DNA from: Clarireedia homoeocarpa
Lineage: Eukaryota; Ascomycota; Leotiomycetes; Helotiales; Rutstroemiaceae
Assembly (NCBI GenBank): GCA_001465935.1
Contig: LNKV01000033.1
Location: forward strand, 806,001-870,000
DNA: 64,000 nt
Direction: 5' to 3'
This document shows, piece after piece, positions 63,431-64,000 of this stretch (within the stretch, counting starts at the first letter, position 1; the number at the start of each line of letters is the position of its first letter). The notes under the pieces were generated by a model. The model searched no databases, was not told where the DNA came from, and worked only from the letters and a program-made list of their open reading frames with translations. A program made the position numbers and the translations under genes.

Positions 63431-64000
63431 TTATCCAACCTCTACTTCCTCACGGCGATAGCTAGGTCGAATGAATTGGGAAGAGGGATGAGTGTAGGTG
63501 GCAGAAGTATTGAGTGTAGAAGAGTAATTGTACATAATAGAGTTGCCATGCATAGCAGGATATCTCACGTTCGGGGCAGGAAGGACGACGACGTTTATGT
63601 TTTGCTGCTGATACGATGGGTCGATAAAATATGGAGTATATGGAGTAGAACTATAGGGCTGTCGTTCAACGAATCGAAAATCTTCCGATGGACCTTGTCT
63701 AGAACTAGAACTAAGATATTGCCCTGTGCGCACGCTTGTTAGTCCTAGATGAAGCCATAAACCACAACATGACAGTACACACCTCTGTCCTCACCAACGG
63801 CTGAGCTTGGTCTTATAGCTTGGAGCTCAAGATCTCTATTTTCTGAATAATTTTCAGCTCCATCCTTGCGAGTGTATTTTGCCTTGCGGGTAAAATAGAT
63901 CGGATGACCACAGACTTTTTTTATTCTGGCCAGCCTTGCGGAGCGCCACTTTGATACTAGCCACAGCGAGTACAGTGCCTGTAATGCCAAAGCATATAGA
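63431..64000 (-). CDS. Small membrane protein, partial at the window edge
   Basis: Two minus-strand exons are visible: 63783 to beyond 64000, and 63723..63431, joined by a phase-1 intron (GTGTGT donor). The start lies beyond the window. The edge sequence LYALALQALYSLWLVSKWR is the end of a hydrophobic segment, followed by basic ARLARIKK. The remainder is a Ser/Tyr/Pro/Gln-rich tail ending PSYRREEVEVG. No domain is recognised. Layout (one membrane segment, Arg-rich stop-transfer, disordered tail, minus strand) resembles the gene at 60356-61071. Whether they are paralogues cannot be told without the missing end. Confidence 0.6.

Overview
The window looks like a nuclear contig of a filamentous ascomycete. 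Genes carry several short GT-AG introns (about 45-140 nt), have little codon skew, are separated by 0.3-1 kb, and match fungal families (Ecm14, Akr1, Ste23, fungal dihydroxy-acid dehydratase, Pol4-type polymerase X). A Leotiomycete-like genome is my best guess, from general protein resemblance only. No tRNA, rRNA, CRISPR or prokaryotic feature was seen. Intron borders were set by eye so that reading frame and family homology continue across each junction; all exon sums quoted are divisible by three.

Layout: 0-5 kb, the Ecm14 pseudo-carboxypeptidase (+) and a 21-finger C2H2 protein (-). 5.6-6.1 kb, an AT-rich MITE. 6.7-9.6 kb, an epoxide hydrolase and an MGST3-type microsomal glutathione transferase (both +). 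10-13.5 kb, DNA polymerase X and SRP receptor beta (both -). 14.1-16.6 kb, the palmitoyltransferase Akr1 (+). 17.4-18.0 kb, a second MITE. 18.4-22.6 kb, an Mpp6-like exosome cofactor (-), NDUFS6 (+), a membrane-anchored YjbQ-like protein (-) and CFIm25 (-). 23.1-29.3 kb, a 944-residue Asn/Gly/Trp-rich protein, dephospho-CoA kinase and a secreted GPI-type protein (all -). 29.9-33.1 kb, a calpain-like protease (-). 34.8-38.8 kb, a 12-exon dihydroxy-acid dehydratase (+), a third MITE and NDUFAF3 (+). 42.8-46.2 kb, an insulysin/Ste23 peptidase (+). 50.5-52.4 kb, a disordered nuclear-type protein (-). 57.7-59.6 kb, a class 3 lipase (+). 60.4-61.1 kb and 63.4-64 kb, two small single-membrane-span proteins (-), the second running off the edge.

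The gene-poor stretches (38.9-42.8, 46.2-50.5, 52.4-57.7 and 61.1-63.4 kb) hold diverged repeats, hairpins, a PD-(D/E)XK-like pseudogene broken by frameshifts, stops and a repeat insertion, and another decayed coding remnant. Several stop codons and all three mismatches at the ends of one MITE are transitions, which fits repeat-induced point mutation (RIP) but does not prove it.

The genes are mostly unlinked housekeeping functions: complex I (NDUFS6, NDUFAF3), RNA 3' processing and decay (CFIm25, Mpp6-like), membrane targeting (SRP receptor beta, Akr1), CoA and branched-chain amino acid synthesis, and detoxification (epoxide hydrolase next to MGST3). No biosynthetic cluster was seen. The best leads for something new are the WG/GW-rich protein (possible Argonaute hook or prion-like scaffold), three LC8-type QT motifs in the calpain tail, the zinc knuckle on Mpp6, the membrane-anchored YjbQ protein, and a perfect 28-bp hairpin at 60 kb.
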